DNA of 44,668 bases from Rodentibacter genomosp. 2. GTDB lineage: Bacteria; Pseudomonadota; Gammaproteobacteria; Enterobacterales; Pasteurellaceae. The stretch is taken from contig MLHP01000040.1 in the NCBI GenBank assembly GCA_001999425.1, positions 1 to 44,668 on the forward strand. Direction: 5' to 3'. The position numbers were made by a program, and so were the translations under genes. Each line of letters opens with the position of its first letter. Within the stretch, counting starts at the first letter, position 1. The notes beneath the pieces are model-generated. The model saw nothing but the letters and a program-made list of their open reading frames with translations. It was not told where the DNA came from and made no database searches. Below are positions 9,668 to 19,201 of the stretch, piece by piece.

Positions 9668-10930
9668 TTATAAACCTTCAATATTTCTTAATTTTTTTAT
9701 TTGGAAAACTAATAATACTAATAATATGCTTTCGCTTAATACAAGTGAAAAACTTGCACCAATATCCTTTAAGAGATAAATCAGTATATAGGAAATGATA
9801 ATATTGCTTATACCTGTTATTAATATACAATTAGCAAAAATTTTATTTTTTCCCATAGTTAGTAGACCTAATATCCCGAAGTAATAATTTAGTCCACCAA
9901 TAGTAATAACTGATGACATGATTTTTATGTTGTAAATAGTATGTTCCAAACCATTCAATAAGTCAGAAATAGCTTCTGCAAGAAAGAAAATAGATATAGA
10001 AATAATAATAAATACTGTTAAAATATATTTAAAAAACTTATTATGAAAATTAAAGAAGTACCCTCTATCATTTACTAGTTTTGCTGAAAAATGTGGAAAT
10101 AATACATTACCAACGATCTCTTGAGCCATCTGAATAATTTTTATAATTTTCTCCGCTATTGCATAATAGCCAACAATTAACTCCGATGCAAAGAAACCAA
10201 GTGCTAGAATATTAAAATTCCTATAAAAATTACCAAAGAAATTCGAAATAAATATATGCCAACTCTCGATAAAATATTTATTAAGTACTGCAAAATCTGG
10301 AAATAAAAAGTTCACTTTAAAATGCTTACTAATCAGCCAGAATGAAAATACTCCTGAAATTATCATAGCTAATGAATTTGCGAGAGGAACAACGTAACTA
10401 TCATTCTCATTTTTTACAAAAACAAATATAACTATTGTTGCTATAATTTTAGCCATTACATTACACATAGAAAAAAATTTCATTTTCTCCATGCCTTGAT
10501 AAAACCAAATAGGGAGAAAAATTTGACCAACCACTATACCAAAAGTAAGATAGTAGATTTCTTGATATTTTCTCCAACTATCAATTAAGTTAACAAGAAT
10601 ATACAAAGTAAAGAAACTAATAATGCACAATAGGATCTTAATAACAATAACAGAACTAAAAATTTCTATTACCTTTTGGTTATTAGATTTATTAATAGAA
10701 ATGTCCCTTGTTGCTGTTATATTGAATCCATAATCAGTAATCATACCAAAATAAGCAATAACAGCAGTTGAGAAAGCTAAAACACCAAAATTCTCAATCC
10801 CTAATATCTTTACTAGATAAGGAAAAGTGATTAAGGGTAATAAATAATTCATTCCCTGTAAAATAAATAAAGAAATGAAATTCTCTAATAGTTTTTTGTT
10901 ATCCTTTGATTTTAATAGTTTATCAATCAT
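9668..10930 (-). CDS. wzx: O-antigen flippase (Wzx/RfbX-type polysaccharide transporter)
   Basis: A 420-residue membrane protein of the MATE/MOP superfamily that would move undecaprenyl-linked O-units across the inner membrane. The N-terminus ENFISLFILQGMNYLLPLITFPYLVKILG.., with the PYLVKILGIENFGVLAFSTA block, is characteristic of RfbX-like flippases. About twelve hydrophobic helices follow. Its start overlaps the preceding glycosyltransferase by 8 bases, and the next gene starts 1 base after its stop. Strongly AT-rich, unlike glnA or the rml genes. Confidence 0.85.
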   Translation of the reverse strand: MIDKLLKSKDNKKLLENFISLFILQGMNYLLPLITFPYLVKILGIENFGVLAFSTAVIAYFGMITDYGFNITATRDISINKSNNQKVIEIFSSVIVIKILLCIISFFTLYILVNLIDSWRKYQEIYYLTFGIVVGQIFLPIWFYQGMEKMKFFSMCNVMAKIIATIVIFVFVKNENDSYVVPLANSLAMIISGVFSFWLISKHFKVNFLFPDFAVLNKYFIESWHIFISNFFGNFYRNFNILALGFFASELIVGYYAIAEKIIKIIQMAQEIVGNVLFPHFSAKLVNDRGYFFNFHNKFFKYILTVFIIISISIFFLAEAISDLLNGLEHTIYNIKIMSSVITIGGLNYYFGILGLLTMGKNKIFANCILITGISNIIISYILIYLLKDIGASFSLVLSESILLVLLVFQIKKLRNIEGL

Positions 10931-11891
10931 TTTTTATTAGTTCTTTTAAAAAAAGAGAAAAATACTTATCAAATAAATTATTTAAATTATGATTTAAATA
11001 GTCTTTATTATTAGAGACTCTATTTCTCCTTAAAGTATCATTTTGGAGCCAATAGTTTACTTTTTCTCTCATCCCCTGAATATCATTAATCTCTACAAAT
11101 TCAATGCAAGGTTGTAACTCCGAGTGATTATGAATGTCTGGACTAGTCTCAGAAATAATAAACTTATTTAGGGATAAACATTCATATAGCCTTGTTGTTT
11201 CTAATAGAGCACCATCATAGTAGTGAATATTTATAATAATTTTAGCTTTACTTAACTCCTTGTAGAGCTCTTCCCCAAATAAATTAGAAACAATACGAAT
11301 ATTAAAATTTTCTGCTAATGAATTTAAATATCTTTTTCTACGAGTATTGCTACTATCTCCATAAAATAAAACATCATACTCTTCGTTTTCTTTCCCTATT
11401 AAATCTGCATAACCAGAGTTATAAGAAATAGGCATAAAATAGAGGTTTCTTTTATTTATACCTTTATTTTCAAGATATTTAATGTTTTCAATAGAATAAT
11501 CAAAAACTTTATATGCATAATTTAACTTTTTAAGATAATTTGGAGTAAACCAACGTGAACTTACGGACTGCTCAAGTTGATAAGCAACATAATGCTTTGG
11601 TAAAAATGCAAACATTTGTGGGCAAACCACAAAATGCAAGCCTTCTCCAAATCCTGATTTGGGGCTTTCAAAAATAATTTTTGAATTAATTCCCTCTTTT
11701 TTTAATCCATTCTCAATAAGGGATGCAATATATAAACAGTGCTTAGTTGTTAGAACATAAACATCTTTTTGTTTATATAAATCAAAAGAAATATCTTTAG
11801 ATTTATCTCTTCTTAAACAAGAAATGTTGAATATTATTTCTCTTAGTTTTAAACCAAACTTTTGATAAATCTGTGAAATAAATGTTTTCAT
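10923..11891 (-). CDS. Glycosyltransferase-like protein, CgeB/YkvP type
   Basis: A 322-residue protein with no membrane segment. The C-terminal half looks like the GT-B acceptor/donor domain of CgeB-type glycosyltransferases: NEEYDVLFYGDSSNTRRKRY, IIINIHYYDGALLETTRLYE, and CLSLNKFIISETSPD. The N-terminal half (VLTTKHCLYIASLIENGL, FVVCPQMFAFLPKHYVAYQL) is a Rossmann-like domain without a motif I can assign. As the second gene of the operon it is the third candidate glycosyltransferase. The donor sugar is unknown. The ribosome binding site is weak and it starts 3 bases after the wzz stop, so it may rely on coupling. Confidence 0.65.
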   Translation of the reverse strand: MKTFISQIYQKFGLKLREIIFNISCLRRDKSKDISFDLYKQKDVYVLTTKHCLYIASLIENGLKKEGINSKIIFESPKSGFGEGLHFVVCPQMFAFLPKHYVAYQLEQSVSSRWFTPNYLKKLNYAYKVFDYSIENIKYLENKGINKRNLYFMPISYNSGYADLIGKENEEYDVLFYGDSSNTRRKRYLNSLAENFNIRIVSNLFGEELYKELSKAKIIINIHYYDGALLETTRLYECLSLNKFIISETSPDIHNHSELQPCIEFVEINDIQGMREKVNYWLQNDTLRRNRVSNNKDYLNHNLNNLFDKYFSLFLKELIKND

Positions 11892-11894
11892 AAT

Positions 11895-13007
11895 TTATTT
11901 TCTAGCCACTAACTCTCTTATTAAAATTGCAATACCACCCAAAATCATTCCAATAATGAATCCAATAATGATAATAATTAGTTGTTTAGGATTATCCTTC
12001 ACCACAGGATAATCCGGCGAAGCTTGATAGCTAAACACATTTGCCTTAGCTTCTTTTACTTTGCTCAATAATGAATTCAATTCTTCTAATTGTGCCGATA
12101 CTTGATAATATCGTGGCGGATACACAATAGCTTCTTGATTTAATACATCAATTTGTGCTTTTAAATATTTTTCACCTAACATAAATAAGTACGAGCCATC
12201 GCTTAATTTAGAATCAGAAAGAGGTAATTTTACTTCTGACATAGCAAGAGCTTGAACTGCACTATCAGCAGTTGCACTAAATGATTTAGCATAATCTTTA
12301 ATATCCGCTTTTTGAGCAATTCTCAATGCATTGTTTAAGTTTTCTAATTGCACCTTTTTTTGAATAGTAAGATCTCGCTCAAATTTTGTCTTTTCATAAG
12401 TTAAATCAGAAAGAACTTCGTTAAAGTTAATGAGAAAATTTTCTACCTCAAGTTGATAAGCCCTTGTTCCAACAAAACGAACAAATTGTTGCAATGTTTC
12501 TTGTGCTTCAATCGGTGTTTCGGCAATAAAATTAATTCTACGCCCTACCAAATCCGGCTCTTTTTTAGGATCAGGTTTGGTTACGCTAATATCTTTAGTA
12601 ATAAGCTCAGAAAGAATACGTTGTCTAGCCTGCTCTTCTTTACCTTCCGAAAGTTGTTGATAAACCTCTGACTTTTCAAAGAACGTTTTACGTGTATCTA
12701 AAGATTCAGACATCAGATTAAATTTATCAAATAACGATTTTCTCAAGCCATTGGCGTCGAACTCTTGTCCTAAGATCCGAGCATATTCTTTACGAATATT
12801 GAAATACTCGCCTAAATCAGAAATTTTGGGCTCTATCACTTCCGCCTTAGAAGTCCACTGCTCTTTCGCAGTAAATGCATACACTCCTGCAATTAGGGTA
12901 CATACTAATGCAGAAAGTAGAATCTTAATTTTTTTATCCCATAAAACTTTAATCAACTCAATGAGATCAATCTCATCATTATTATTAGTTACATCCGTAC
13001 CATTCAC
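11895..13007 (-). CDS. wzz: O-antigen chain-length determinant (Wzz-type polysaccharide co-polymerase)
   Basis: Inner-membrane co-polymerase that sets the modal length of O-chains built by Wzy. The 370 residues have one membrane segment near the N-terminus (about 33-51), a long periplasmic, helix-rich domain with coiled-coil character around 190-330, and a second membrane segment at about 343-365 followed by a short cytosolic RELVARK tail. That two-TM layout is typical of Wzz. The start is GTG, supported by GAGGA 7 bases upstream; no ATG in frame fits. First gene of the polysaccharide operon, with a sigma-70-like promoter 43 bases upstream. Confidence 0.88.
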   Translation of the reverse strand: MNGTDVTNNNDEIDLIELIKVLWDKKIKILLSALVCTLIAGVYAFTAKEQWTSKAEVIEPKISDLGEYFNIRKEYARILGQEFDANGLRKSLFDKFNLMSESLDTRKTFFEKSEVYQQLSEGKEEQARQRILSELITKDISVTKPDPKKEPDLVGRRINFIAETPIEAQETLQQFVRFVGTRAYQLEVENFLINFNEVLSDLTYEKTKFERDLTIQKKVQLENLNNALRIAQKADIKDYAKSFSATADSAVQALAMSEVKLPLSDSKLSDGSYLFMLGEKYLKAQIDVLNQEAIVYPPRYYQVSAQLEELNSLLSKVKEAKANVFSYQASPDYPVVKDNPKQLIIIIIGFIIGMILGGIAILIRELVARK

Positions 13008-13049
13008 TGTAAAATCCTCTAATAGTTATCCCATAATTTTATGGCGGGT

Positions 13050-13078
13050 ATTCTAGGCTATATTATCCCCCTTCACAA
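13050..13078 (-). promoter_or_regulatory. Predicted sigma-70 promoter of the O-antigen operon
   Basis: On the minus strand TTGTGA (13078-13073) and TAGAAT (13055-13050) are spaced by exactly 17 bases. Transcription would start about 36 bases before the wzz GTG. It lies just after the glnA terminator, so the operon is insulated from glnA. I see no ops/JUMPstart element (GGCGGTAG) in this leader. Confidence 0.6.
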
Positions 13079-13104
13079 GGATAAAAAATGTAAAAACAAA
13101 GTAA

Positions 13105-13132
13105 AAAGTGCGGTCAAAATCAACCGCACTTT
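13105..13132 (-). terminator. glnA terminator made of an inverted uptake-sequence pair
   Basis: Two uptake sequences in opposite orientation form a 10-bp stem (AAAGTGCGGT / ACCGCACTTT) with an 8-base loop. On the minus strand the second arm continues into a T-rich run. It lies 32 bases after the glnA stop. Uptake sequences used as terminators are well known in Pasteurellaceae. Confidence 0.85.
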
Positions 13133-13163
13133 CTTTGCTCAATATACAGTTTTCTAGCCCAAA

Positions 13164-14582
13164 TTACGCATAATACATCTCAAACTCTACCGGATGTGGG
13201 GTCATATTTAAGCGTTCTACTTCTTTGCGTTTAATACCGATGAAAGCCTCCACAAACTCTTTGCTAAATACATTACCATGGGTTAAGAACTCGTAATCCT
13301 TCTCTAAAGCATTCAAGGCTTCTTCAAGTGAGCTTGCTACTGCTGGAATATCTTTAAGTTCTTCCGGTGGTAAATCGTAAAGGTTTTTATCCATCGCATC
13401 ACCCGGGTGGATTTTATTCACAATACCATCCAACCCCGCCATTAATAAAGCGGCAAATGCAAGATATGGGTTTGCCATTGGATCAGGGAAACGGGCTTCA
13501 ATACGAATCGCTTTCGGGCTTGTCACCGCAGGAATACGAATTGAAGCAGAACGGTTACTTGCTGAATAAGCCAATAATACCGGCGCTTCATAACCCGGTA
13601 CTAAGCGTTTATAAGAGTTGGTACTTGGATTTGTAAACGCATTTAAGGCTTTGGCATGTTTGATAATTCCACCGATATAGTAAAGTGCGGTTTCAGAAAG
13701 CCCCGCATATTTATCACCTTGAAAGATATTTTTGCCGTCTTTACTTAATGACATATTACAGTGCATACCCGAACCGTTATCGCCGGTGATAGGTTTAGGC
13801 ATAAAGCACGCAGTTTTACCGTGTTCAAGTGCGACATTTTGCACCACATATTTATAAATTTGGGTTTCATCCGCTTTTAAGGTAAGGCTATTGAATTTTG
13901 TTGCGATTTCATTTTGACCTGCCGTCGCGACTTCGTGGTGATGAGCTTCGATTACTAAACCGAGTTCCTCCAAAATTAAACACATTTCAGAACGAATATC
14001 ATGGGCAGAATCAATTGGTGCAACGGCGCAATAACCGCCTTTTTTCAACGGACGATAAGCATTGTTACCGCCTTCATATTTTTTATTGGTATTCCAAGCC
14101 GCTTCCACATCATCAACAGAAAAAGAAGCACGGTTCATCGACACATCAAAACGCGCATCATCAAATAAGAAAAATTCCGGTTCTGGCCCGAAAAATGCTT
14201 GATCGGCAATACCGGTAGAACGCATATAATTTTCCGCACGAATCGCAATAGAGCGGGGATCACGATCGTAACTCTGCATAGTCGTCGGTTCATATACACT
14301 ACAACGGAGAGAGAGAGTTGGAATTTGAGCAAAAGGATCAACCACAGCGGTTTCTGCCATTGGCATTAACAACATATCCGCCTTATTAATCGTTTTCCAA
14401 CCTTCCACAGATGACCCGTCAAACATTTTACCATCTTCAAATATATCTTCATCGACAAGCCCAACCGGAATAGACACACCGTGTTCTTTACCTTTTATAT
14501 CAGTGAATCGAAGAATGACAAATTTAATATCATTTTCTTCAATTAACTTGAATACATTTGCGATAGCGTTTGCGTTTGACAT
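13164..14582 (-). CDS. glnA: Glutamine synthetase (type I)
   Basis: ATP-dependent amination of glutamate to glutamine, the main ammonia-assimilating enzyme; the family is a cytosolic dodecamer. The 472-residue protein carries the beta-grasp N-terminal domain with [10 protein letters not shown], the metal-ligand segments [12 protein letters not shown] and [19 protein letters not shown], and [18 protein letters not shown] places the family's adenylylation tyrosine at about residue 402, so control by an adenylyltransferase is likely. The start at 14582 ([10 protein letters not shown]) has GAGGG 7 bases upstream and fits homologues; the frame is open to 14705 but that extension crosses the promoter. 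Divergent from bipA as in E. coli. Uptake core at 13683-13691. Confidence 0.98.
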   Translation of the reverse strand: MSNANAIANVFKLIEENDIKFVILRFTDIKGKEHGVSIPVGLVDEDIFEDGKMFDGSSVEGWKTINKADMLLMPMAETAVVDPFAQIPTLSLRCSVYEPTTMQSYDRDPRSIAIRAENYMRSTGIADQAFFGPEPEFFLFDDARFDVSMNRASFSVDDVEAAWNTNKKYEGGNNAYRPLKKGGYCAVAPIDSAHDIRSEMCLILEELGLVIEAHHHEVATAGQNEIATKFNSLTLKADETQIYKYVVQNVALEHGKTACFMPKPITGDNGSGMHCNMSLSKDGKNIFQGDKYAGLSETALYYIGGIIKHAKALNAFTNPSTNSYKRLVPGYEAPVLLAYSASNRSASIRIPAVTSPKAIRIEARFPDPMANPYLAFAALLMAGLDGIVNKIHPGDAMDKNLYDLPPEELKDIPAVASSLEEALNALEKDYEFLTHGNVFSKEFVEAFIGIKRKEVERLNMTPHPVEFEMYYA

Positions 14583-14630
14583 AGGGAACCCTCTATATTT
14601 GCTGTGTAAATATGATTGAAATAAGCGCGC

Positions 14631-14659
14631 ATTATAACGTAATCCCATCGACTTTTCAT
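14631..14659 (-). promoter_or_regulatory. Predicted sigma-70 promoter of glnA
   Basis: On the minus strand ATGAAA (14659-14654) and a perfect TATAAT (14636-14631) are 17 bases apart, giving a leader of about 42 bases. I see no sigma-54 type GG-N10-GC element, so NtrC-style control is not evident. Confidence 0.6.
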
Positions 14660-14706
14660 TGGATTTATTTTTGAGATTTAGCATAGCGGGCAATATAAAA
14701 GTCATG

Positions 14707-14712
14707 TATAAT
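14707..14712 (+). promoter_or_regulatory. Candidate -10 box of bipA
   Basis: TATAAT lies 67 bases upstream of the bipA ATG in the glnA-bipA divergent spacer. No good -35 is visible at the right distance, so this is a weak call. Confidence 0.4.
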
Positions 14713-14778
14713 CCCTGCCCTTTCGTGCGTGAAACCTTGTTTTACACACTCTACATTTTTAATAACGCTGAATGAACA

Positions 14779-16629
14779 ATGACAAATAAAATTGATATTA
14801 ACAAACTGCGCAATATTGCAATTATTGCGCACGTTGACCATGGAAAAACCACACTTGTAGATAAACTTCTTCAACAATCCGGTACTTTTGAAGCAACACG
14901 TGGCGATATAGACGAGCGAGTTATGGATTCAAATGATCTGGAAAAAGAACGCGGCATTACTATTCTTGCAAAAAACACGGCGATTAATTGGAATGATTAC
15001 CGTATTAACATTGTCGATACCCCGGGGCATGCGGACTTTGGCGGAGAAGTAGAACGCGTTCTTTCAATGGTTGATTCCGTACTTTTAGTGGTAGATGCCT
15101 TTGACGGCCCAATGCCACAAACCCGTTTCGTCACCCAAAAAGCCTTTGCTCACGGATTAAAACCAATTGTTGTGATCAACAAAGTTGACCGTCCGGGTGC
15201 ACGTCCTGATTGGGTTGTAGATCAAGTTTTCGATTTATTTGTCAATCTTGGTGCAACAGATGAGCAACTAGACTTTCCGATCATTTATGCCTCCGCATTA
15301 AACGGTGTTGCAGGTCTTGAACATGAAGAATTGGCAGAAGACATGACACCGTTATTTGAAGCCATTGTTAAGCATGTTGAACCACCAAAAGTAGAATTAA
15401 ATGCACCATTCCAAATGCAAATTTCCCAATTAGATTACAACAGCTATGTTGGGGTCATTGGTATTGGTCGTATTAAACGCGGTTCAATTAAACCGAATCA
15501 ACCTGTCACCATTATTAATAGCGAAGGAAAAACCCGTCAAGGGCGCATCGGTCAAGTGCTTGGCCACCTTGGGTTACAGCGTTATGAAGAAGAAATGGCC
15601 TATGCTGGCGACATTGTGGCTATCACCGGATTAGGCGAACTCAATATTTCCGATACTATTTGCGATATCAATGCTGTTGAAGCCTTGCCTTCGTTAACCG
15701 TGGATGAACCGACTGTCACAATGTTCTTCTGTGTCAATACTTCACCATTTGCCGGTCAAGAAGGAAAATATGTGACTTCACGTCAAATTCTTGAGCGTTT
15801 AAATAAAGAGCTGGTTCACAATGTGGCATTGCGTGTGGAAGAAACGCCAAACCCGGATGAATTCCGCGTATCCGGTCGAGGTGAATTACATCTCTCCGTA
15901 TTGATTGAAAATATGCGCCGTGAAGGCTATGAACTCGCCGTCTCCCGTCCAAAGGTTATCTATCGTGAAATTGATGGCAAAAAGCAAGAACCTTATGAAC
16001 AAGTCACCATCGACGTGGAAGAACAACACCAAGGTTCTGTGATGGAAGCCTTAGGTATCCGTAAAGGTGAAGTGCGTGATATGTTACCGGATGGCAAAGG
16101 TCGTGTTCGTTTAGAATATATCATTCCAAGCCGCGGCTTAATCGGCTTCCGTGGCGAATTTATGACCATGACTTCCGGTACCGGTTTGCTTTACTCCAGT
16201 TTCAGTCACTATGATGACATCAAAGGCGGCGAAATCGGTCAACGTAAGAACGGCGTGTTAATCTCTAACGCCACAGGTAAAGCTCTCGCTTACGCATTGT
16301 TCGGTTTACAAGAACGAGGCAAATTAATGATCGATGCCAACGTAGAAGTGTACGAAGGGCAAATCATTGGTATCCATAGCCGTTCAAACGATTTAACCGT
16401 CAACTGCTTACAGGGTAAAAAACTCACCAATATGCGTGCTTCAGGTAAAGATGACGCCATTGTACTCACTACACCGGTGAAATTTAGCCTTGAACAAGCC
16501 ATTGAATTTATTGATGATGATGAATTAGTGGAAGTCACCCCTGAATCGATCCGAATCCGCAAAAAACTATTGACGGAAAACGATCGTAAACGTGCAAATC
16601 GAACGACAACCAGTACAAGCACACATTAA
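14779..16629 (+). CDS. typA: Ribosome-associated translational GTPase TypA/BipA
   Basis: An elongation-factor-like GTPase that binds 70S ribosomes and helps 50S assembly, cold growth and stress responses. The 616 residues show G1 HVDHGKTTL near the N-terminus, the switch region [10 protein letters not shown]3 [14 protein letters not shown]4 [10 protein letters not shown], then domains II, III, V and the BipA-specific C-terminal domain ([20 protein letters not shown]). The start is ATG with [18 protein letters not shown]. The ribosome binding site is poor. Single-gene transcript, closed by the hairpin at 16638. Confidence 0.97.
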   Translation: MTNKIDINKLRNIAIIAHVDHGKTTLVDKLLQQSGTFEATRGDIDERVMDSNDLEKERGITILAKNTAINWNDYRINIVDTPGHADFGGEVERVLSMVDSVLLVVDAFDGPMPQTRFVTQKAFAHGLKPIVVINKVDRPGARPDWVVDQVFDLFVNLGATDEQLDFPIIYASALNGVAGLEHEELAEDMTPLFEAIVKHVEPPKVELNAPFQMQISQLDYNSYVGVIGIGRIKRGSIKPNQPVTIINSEGKTRQGRIGQVLGHLGLQRYEEEMAYAGDIVAITGLGELNISDTICDINAVEALPSLTVDEPTVTMFFCVNTSPFAGQEGKYVTSRQILERLNKELVHNVALRVEETPNPDEFRVSGRGELHLSVLIENMRREGYELAVSRPKVIYREIDGKKQEPYEQVTIDVEEQHQGSVMEALGIRKGEVRDMLPDGKGRVRLEYIIPSRGLIGFRGEFMTMTSGTGLLYSSFSHYDDIKGGEIGQRKNGVLISNATGKALAYALFGLQERGKLMIDANVEVYEGQIIGIHSRSNDLTVNCLQGKKLTNMRASGKDDAIVLTTPVKFSLEQAIEFIDDDELVEVTPESIRIRKKLLTENDRKRANRTTTSTSTH

Positions 16630-16637
16630 TGAAAATA

Positions 16638-16659
16638 GGGATCAATCATGATCCCTTTT
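16638..16659 (+). terminator. Intrinsic terminator of typA/bipA
   Basis: GGGATCA, a 4-base loop ATCA, then TGATCCC followed by TTTT, 9 bases after the stop codon. Confidence 0.75.
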
Positions 16660-16812
16660 CCCTCTAAAAAAAGTACTCAACAATATCGTGTCACACAATA
16701 GTGACATAGCTTGAATGTATCGAAATACTCAATGAGAGTTTGGCTGTTATACCATTAATGACAATACCAAACTTTTTAATCTCCCCGCATTTTAGTCATA
16801 GGAAATGTTATT

Positions 16813-17751
16813 ATGCTTACGATGTTCATTGGAATTCTCATCGGTATTATCGTGAGTTTTCAAACGGCAATTAATGCCCGTCTGCGCAGTTATCTCGGCG
16901 TCCCTTTTTTATCTTCCTTTATTTCTTTTAGCGGCGGAACACTCTTTTTAATAATACTTGCCAAGCTATCAAACGAACCGCTAACGATTGAAGCGACAAC
17001 CCTTTTACAAACACCTTGGTGGCTTTGGATTGGCGGATTAATGGGAATGGTCTCATTAACAGCAAATATTTTACTATTTGCTAAGCTCGGCAGCGTACAA
17101 ACGGCAATAATTCCTTTACTTGGGCAAGTTATAATGGGGATATTGATCGATACTTTCGGTTGGTTCCATTCCCCTAAAATCGATCTTAATCTTATTCGTA
17201 TATTAGGTATTAGTTTAGTTTTCCTAGGGATATTTTTTACCGTTGTTATGCCTATGATGAAAAAAACAAAATCACCTCATAGTCAATCAGAACCTCATCT
17301 TTGGTTATGGCGGTTTTTTGGTATTTTTGCTGGAATGTTATTGGCTGCACAAACGGCAATCAATGCAGAATTAGGACGAGTGCTGCATTCCTCCGTTCAA
17401 GCTGCATTTATCTCCTTTGCTGTTGGTGGAAGCGGGTTGTTTCTAGTGGTTTTATTTTATGAAAAAAGTTTTTCAACGCTAAAAAATGCTATCGGCAAAG
17501 GAAAGCCTTGGTGGGTTTGGTTCGGTGGATGCTTAGGCGCCTTGTTTATTTTCGGCAGCATTACCCTTGTACCTCAAATCGGAACTGGCGGAGCAGTGGT
17601 TTTAGCGTTACTCGGTTTAATTTCAGGTAGTTTATTAGTGGACAAATTTGGCTTTTTCGGCGCACAACGAAAAGTAATTCGTCCTATCCAGTTAGTCGGT
17701 TTGGGCATTTTAATCAGTGGTGTAATGCTAATTCAGTTGATTAAGATATAA
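16813..17751 (+). CDS. DMT-type membrane protein with two YdcZ (DUF606) repeats
   Basis: A 312-residue inner-membrane protein with about ten hydrophobic segments. It is an internal duplication: residues about 1-145 and 170-312 each begin with GxxxGxxxxxQTAINAxL and continue FISFxxGxxxL, WWxWxGGxxG and a late GQ/GL..I..D.FG motif. Most YdcZ family members are single-repeat proteins of about 150 residues, so this one is a fused dimer. The family belongs to the drug/metabolite transporter group; no substrate is known and I do not assign one. AGGA about 9 bases before the ATG supports the start. It stands alone between the typA and alaA transcripts. Confidence 0.8.
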   Translation: MLTMFIGILIGIIVSFQTAINARLRSYLGVPFLSSFISFSGGTLFLIILAKLSNEPLTIEATTLLQTPWWLWIGGLMGMVSLTANILLFAKLGSVQTAIIPLLGQVIMGILIDTFGWFHSPKIDLNLIRILGISLVFLGIFFTVVMPMMKKTKSPHSQSEPHLWLWRFFGIFAGMLLAAQTAINAELGRVLHSSVQAAFISFAVGGSGLFLVVLFYEKSFSTLKNAIGKGKPWWVWFGGCLGALFIFGSITLVPQIGTGGAVVLALLGLISGSLLVDKFGFFGAQRKVIRPIQLVGLGILISGVMLIQLIKI

Positions 17752-17764
17752 GCGGTTAATCATA

Positions 17765-17787
17765 AAGTGCGGTTCAAATTGAACCGC
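17765..17787. terminator. Hairpin with uptake sequence between convergent genes
   Basis: GCGGTTC and GAACCGC pair around an AAATT loop, and an uptake core (17765-17773) forms the left flank. It lies between the convergent ydcZ-like gene and alaA. T-runs are poor on both sides, so termination strength is uncertain. A second uptake core in the opposite orientation follows at 17826-17834, next to the alaA stop. Confidence 0.5.
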
Positions 17788-17842
17788 TACTCTTTGTCGA
17801 AACGTATAAAACAACAATATTTCTAACCGCACTTTTTTAGTT

Positions 17843-19057
17843 CTATTGGCGATAATTTTGTAAAAAACGTCCCAATTTTGTAATTGCCTCTTCCAACTGA
17901 TACACGTAAGGCAAAGTGACAATACGGAAATGATCCGGTGAGTGCCAATTAAACCCTTTACCATGCACAAGCAACACTTTTTCTTGGCGAAGTAAATCCA
18001 GCACCATTTTTTCATCGCTATGAATATTAAATTTTTTCACATCTATTTTCGGGAACATATAGAGTGCCCCCATTGGTTTCACACAGGTGATGCCGGGAAT
18101 TTGTGTTATCAATTCATAGGCTTTATTACGTTGCTCCAATAAACGTCCGCCCGGCAAAATAAACTCATTAATACTTTGATAACCGCCTAACGCTGTCTGA
18201 ATCGCATGCTGCATTGGCACATTGGCACATAAACGCATAGAGGCCAACATATCCAAGCCCTCAATGTACCCTTTAACGTGATGTTTCGGACCATTTAGCA
18301 TCATCCAACCTTGGCGGAAACCGGCGACACGGTAAGATTTTGATAATCCGTTAAACGTCACCGTCAATAAATCGGGGGCTAATGCCGCAATATGATGGTG
18401 AACCGCATCATCATATAAAATTTTATCGTAAATTTCGTCCGCAAAAATAATCAGATTGTTTTGACGTGCGATCTCCACGATTTCTTCCAACAATGCTTTG
18501 CTATATACCGCACCCGTTGGATTATTCGGGTTGATAATCACGATAGCCTTTGTTTTGGCATTCACTTTTGCCTTAATATCATCAATAGCAGGAAACCAAC
18601 CAGCGTCTTCGTCACACAAATAATGCACAGCTTTTCCGCCGGAAAGCGTCACTGCAGCCGTCCATAATGGATAATCCGGCATAGGTACCAACACTTCATC
18701 ACCATCATTTAATAATGCCTGCATAGCCATTGTAATCAGTTCGGAAACACCGTTGCCGATATACACATCATTCACTGTCGAGCCTTGAATGCCCTTTGAT
18801 TGATAATATTGCACAATGGCTTTACGGGCGGAATATAGCCCTTTGGAGTCACAATAACCCTGCGCAGAAGGCAAATTACGCAAGACATCCACCAAAATCT
18901 CATCCGGCGCTTCAAAACCAAATGGTGCGGGATTCCCAATATTTAATTTTAAAATTTTATTGCCTTCTTCCTCCAAACGGAGTGCCTCTTTGTGTACAGG
19001 ACCGCGAATATCATAACAAACCTGTTCCAATTTATCGGACTTAGGGAATAATCGCAT
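17843..19057 (-). CDS. alaA: Glutamate-pyruvate (alanine) aminotransferase
   Basis: A PLP-dependent class I aminotransferase that makes alanine from pyruvate and glutamate. The 404 residues match AlaA of E. coli in length and start (MRLFPKSDKLEQVCYDIRGP). Visible motifs are NPNNPTGAVY, ADEIYDKILYD, and TFNGLSKSYRVAGFRQGW with the PLP lysine at 240. The frame is open to 19174, but I take the ATG at 19057 because it agrees with the family N-terminus. The upstream extension is low-complexity and includes an uptake core at 19082-19090. Divergent from menF across 144 bases. Confidence 0.94.
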   Translation of the reverse strand: MRLFPKSDKLEQVCYDIRGPVHKEALRLEEEGNKILKLNIGNPAPFGFEAPDEILVDVLRNLPSAQGYCDSKGLYSARKAIVQYYQSKGIQGSTVNDVYIGNGVSELITMAMQALLNDGDEVLVPMPDYPLWTAAVTLSGGKAVHYLCDEDAGWFPAIDDIKAKVNAKTKAIVIINPNNPTGAVYSKALLEEIVEIARQNNLIIFADEIYDKILYDDAVHHHIAALAPDLLTVTFNGLSKSYRVAGFRQGWMMLNGPKHHVKGYIEGLDMLASMRLCANVPMQHAIQTALGGYQSINEFILPGGRLLEQRNKAYELITQIPGITCVKPMGALYMFPKIDVKKFNIHSDEKMVLDLLRQEKVLLVHGKGFNWHSPDHFRIVTLPYVYQLEEAITKLGRFLQNYRQ

Positions 19058-19201
19058 ATAAATTCCTTTTATTTTTGTGATAAGTGCGGTTAATTTACGC
19101 TGAATTTTCAATCTTGAAAAGATTTTGTAAAAAAATTTTTTGTAACAAACAAACTGCGGTAAAATAGCCAACAATTTTTACTATAAATTTAACAATATCT
19201 A

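Noticed and set aside
13008-13104. Search for an ops/JUMPstart (RfaH) element before wzz.
   Set aside because: No GGCGGTAG-type element is present on the operon strand; the leader contains only a sigma-70-like promoter.
14665-14705. Extended N-terminus of glnA up to 14705.
   Set aside because: It crosses the predicted promoter and the family N-terminus begins at 14582 with a good ribosome binding site.
19058-19174. Extended alaA start at 19174.
   Set aside because: The extension is lysine/isoleucine-rich, contains an uptake sequence and has no counterpart in the family.
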